Origin: Saccoglossus kowalevskii
Lineage: Eukaryota; Hemichordata; Enteropneusta; Harrimaniidae
Direction of reading: 5' to 3'
Assembly: GCF_000003605.2 (NCBI RefSeq)
Contig: NW_003150791.1
Location: 1-42,117 of the forward strand
Length of the DNA stretch: 42,117 nucleotides
Shown here: one piece after another, positions 40,571-42,117 of the stretch
How positions within the stretch are numbered: the stretch's first letter is position 1
Layout of the letters: each line of letters starts with the position of its first letter
Position numbers and translations under genes: made by a program
Notes under the pieces: model-generated
What the model was told of the DNA's origin: nothing
What the model saw: only the letters and a program-made list of their open reading frames with translations
Database searches by the model: none

Positions 40571-41262
40571 CTTTTAAATTTTTCATTTACATTACTCATG
40601 GGTAATGGGCATTACTAAATGGATTCTACAACTGTATCACAAATGATTGATTAGATAGCTGCTTGACCTTGTGTCCGTACAAACTTGCCAGATCGATAAG
40701 AATTTCAGATGCGTAATTTTGAATGGCTTATTGGTCCTAAATTATTCTAACGACCTTGCATAAAATATTTTAATGTTACAGCATTATTTTTTGGCAGATT
40801 TGCATACATTTTACAAAGTTCCATCTGTCTGACACTGTAATAGTGTGCATGAACTCCTTGCTAAACCTGCCAATGCTGATTGGTATCCTATAATTTGTGC
40901 TCTTGAAAAAGCAATTATTTTTACTACTGAGATATTTTTTACATTTTTTATGACCCAAAAAGATTGCCCAGGTGCTGAAATATTGCCAAGGGTCGATCTT
41001 TAACAGTGGGTGATTTTTTTAATCAATTACGGTGCAACACTTGATGAGAACAAACAGGTTGTTGTTGTTTTTTGCAAAAATAAAAATGAAACTCGCACCT
41101 CACCTTTTTATTTGTTTGCACTGGTGGAGGAAATGTTTGTTTTTTGTTTCAGAGGATGTTTTGTCTATCGAAATCAAAAACATTATTTAATGAATGTTGA
41201 ATCTTAATACAAAAACAAGCAGCCTCTCGGCTTAGATAGCTCCGCTGTTAGCAATGCACATT
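40571..41262. other. No gene recognised between the RUN exon and the hAT element
   Basis: I searched the minus strand for further RUN exons and found no splice-bounded block with a RUN pattern. It may be intron or upstream DNA of the PLEKHM1-like gene. Confidence 0.5.
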
Positions 41263-41278
41263 CAGGGCTCGAAATTAA
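41263..41278. repeat. Candidate hAT terminal inverted repeat
   Basis: CAGGGCTCGAAATTAA lies 139 bp beyond the transposase stop on its 3' side. A CAGGG start is common for hAT ends. The partner end and the 8-bp duplication (predicted TGCACATT from 41255-41262) would be outside the window. Confidence 0.5.
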
Positions 41279-41416
41279 TTTTTAAATCTGGTGGTCCATA
41301 TGAACCACCACCCCTATTTTTTGGTGGTCCAAACCAGGATGTATGTGGTGCAGTATAAAATTAATAAAATGTGTCAATATTTTGGGGTATGTCATTTATT
41401 AAGTAAAAATGTACTG

Positions 41417-42117
41417 TTACAAATCAGTGTCAGTATCACTTTCATTTTGATTGTTTTGTGCATGTGGTCCATATGGCTTAATATCTGGTCTTCGTGTACG
41501 CCTACCTGCATTCCACCAAGTCATAATAGCAGGTTGTGGGTTAAATTTATGCAATGGTTGCCCTAACAGTTTTATTCTTAATAGTTCATTCAGTTTTTCT
41601 GTTGTGAGACTGGATCTCCAGTCAGTTTTAATTTTACCCATTATTGAAAACCCTCGCTCACACTCACTAGTGTGAATTGGAATAAGAAGCACAATCTTCA
41701 CAAGGGTGAGTATATTAACAAACTCTTTTGGTATGTGTCTAAGAAGTCTCTGCCAGAAGTCTAGGTAAGTTAAATGTGGCTGTTTTATTGCAGTGTCTCT
41801 GAGAATCAGTTTCAGTTGCCTCCATTCCAATGGGATATCATTTATTTTACAATTCTGCCTAATGAGCAAATCCTGGAAATGTGTTGTGAGTTGCTGTATT
41901 TCTATTTGGCCATACTCCAGGAGATCACCAACGTTATCAATGGGCCAATTTCTCTGATTAATTACTTTGCAGTCATTTAACACCTGGTTGTCACTGAAAG
42001 ATGTAAACCTAACTTCCAGTTGATCAATAGTGTTTTGTATTAATGTCCTATTATCTCTGTTCACCATTTCATCATATTCTTGCTGAGTTAGTGTTCCACC
42101 TCGTTCAGCTCTACATG
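41417..42117 (-). CDS. hAT-family transposase-like protein, C-terminal part (5' end outside window)
   Basis: A frame is open from the right edge to TAA at 41417-41419, about 233 codons without a break. It contains the C-terminal hAT dimerisation signature: IPIHTSECERGFSIMGKIKT, then DWRSSLTTEKLNELLRIKL. The order matches the zinc-finger 862-like / hAT transposase group. The tail is acidic (ESDTDTDL). The N-terminal zinc finger and the catalytic acidic residues lie outside the window or before this part. A nearby CAGGG end suggests a real transposon copy rather than a domesticated gene. The absence of stops suggests youth or selection. Confidence 0.8.
   Translation of the reverse strand, partial: CRAERGGTLTQQEYDEMVNRDNRTLIQNTIDQLEVRFTSFSDNQVLNDCKVINQRNWPIDNVGDLLEYGQIEIQQLTTHFQDLLIRQNCKINDIPLEWRQLKLILRDTAIKQPHLTYLDFWQRLLRHIPKEFVNILTLVKIVLLIPIHTSECERGFSIMGKIKTDWRSSLTTEKLNELLRIKLLGQPLHKFNPQPAIMTWWNAGRRTRRPDIKPYGPHAQNNQNESDTDTDL

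Noticed and set aside
41090-41200. Possible extra upstream exon of the PLEKHM1-like gene with a GTGAGG donor
   Set aside because: The preceding sequence has a stop in the required phase and no RUN pattern.

Overview
The window is nuclear DNA from a metazoan, most likely a lophotrochozoan invertebrate such as a mollusc. The evidence is AT-rich sequence, GT-AG introns, a single giant exon of a sacsin-family gene, and many short inverted-repeat and tandem-repeat elements. No prokaryotic or viral gene is visible, and the species cannot be named from the sequence.

Layout. (1) Positions 1-12339, plus strand: the 3' part of a sacsin-like gene, 4112 codons with no intron. It carries parts of three sacsin repeat modules, a degenerate J domain (HPE in place of HPD) and a C-terminal HEPN domain. 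(2) Positions 12340-24600: about 12 kb of gene-poor DNA between two convergent genes. It holds an 811-bp assembly gap, a 1.6-kb non-autonomous element with 312-bp internal tandem repeats, two inverted copies of a ~360-bp TA-flanked MITE, a 40-bp palindromic insertion with an 8-bp target duplication, and a 5'-truncated LINE with an in-frame stop. (3) Positions 24890-40225, minus strand: eleven exons of a RUN plus Rubicon-homology (RH) gene, closest to PLEKHM1. These exons were rebuilt by hand. All splice sites are GT-AG, all phases agree, and they total 1983 nt (660 codons plus stop). The 5' end of the gene lies outside the window or was not recognised. (4) The introns of that gene are full of repeats: a 3.9-kb minisatellite array interrupted by a second, inverted copy of the element at 14.7-16.3 kb, two copies of one MITE, a foldback element, and a tandem array that copies one splice donor four times. 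(5) Positions 41263-42117: the 3' end of a minus-strand hAT transposase gene with a candidate terminal repeat, running off the right edge.

The two host genes are not an operon and need not work together. Sacsin-family proteins are chaperone-like, and PLEKHM1-family proteins act in late endosome/lysosome and autophagosome traffic, so both touch protein quality control, but the sequence shows no functional link. No wholly new system is evident. The best leads are the reiterated splice donor, the sacsin J-domain substitution, the apparent absence of PH domains in the PLEKHM1-like protein, and the dated series of nested repeat insertions.
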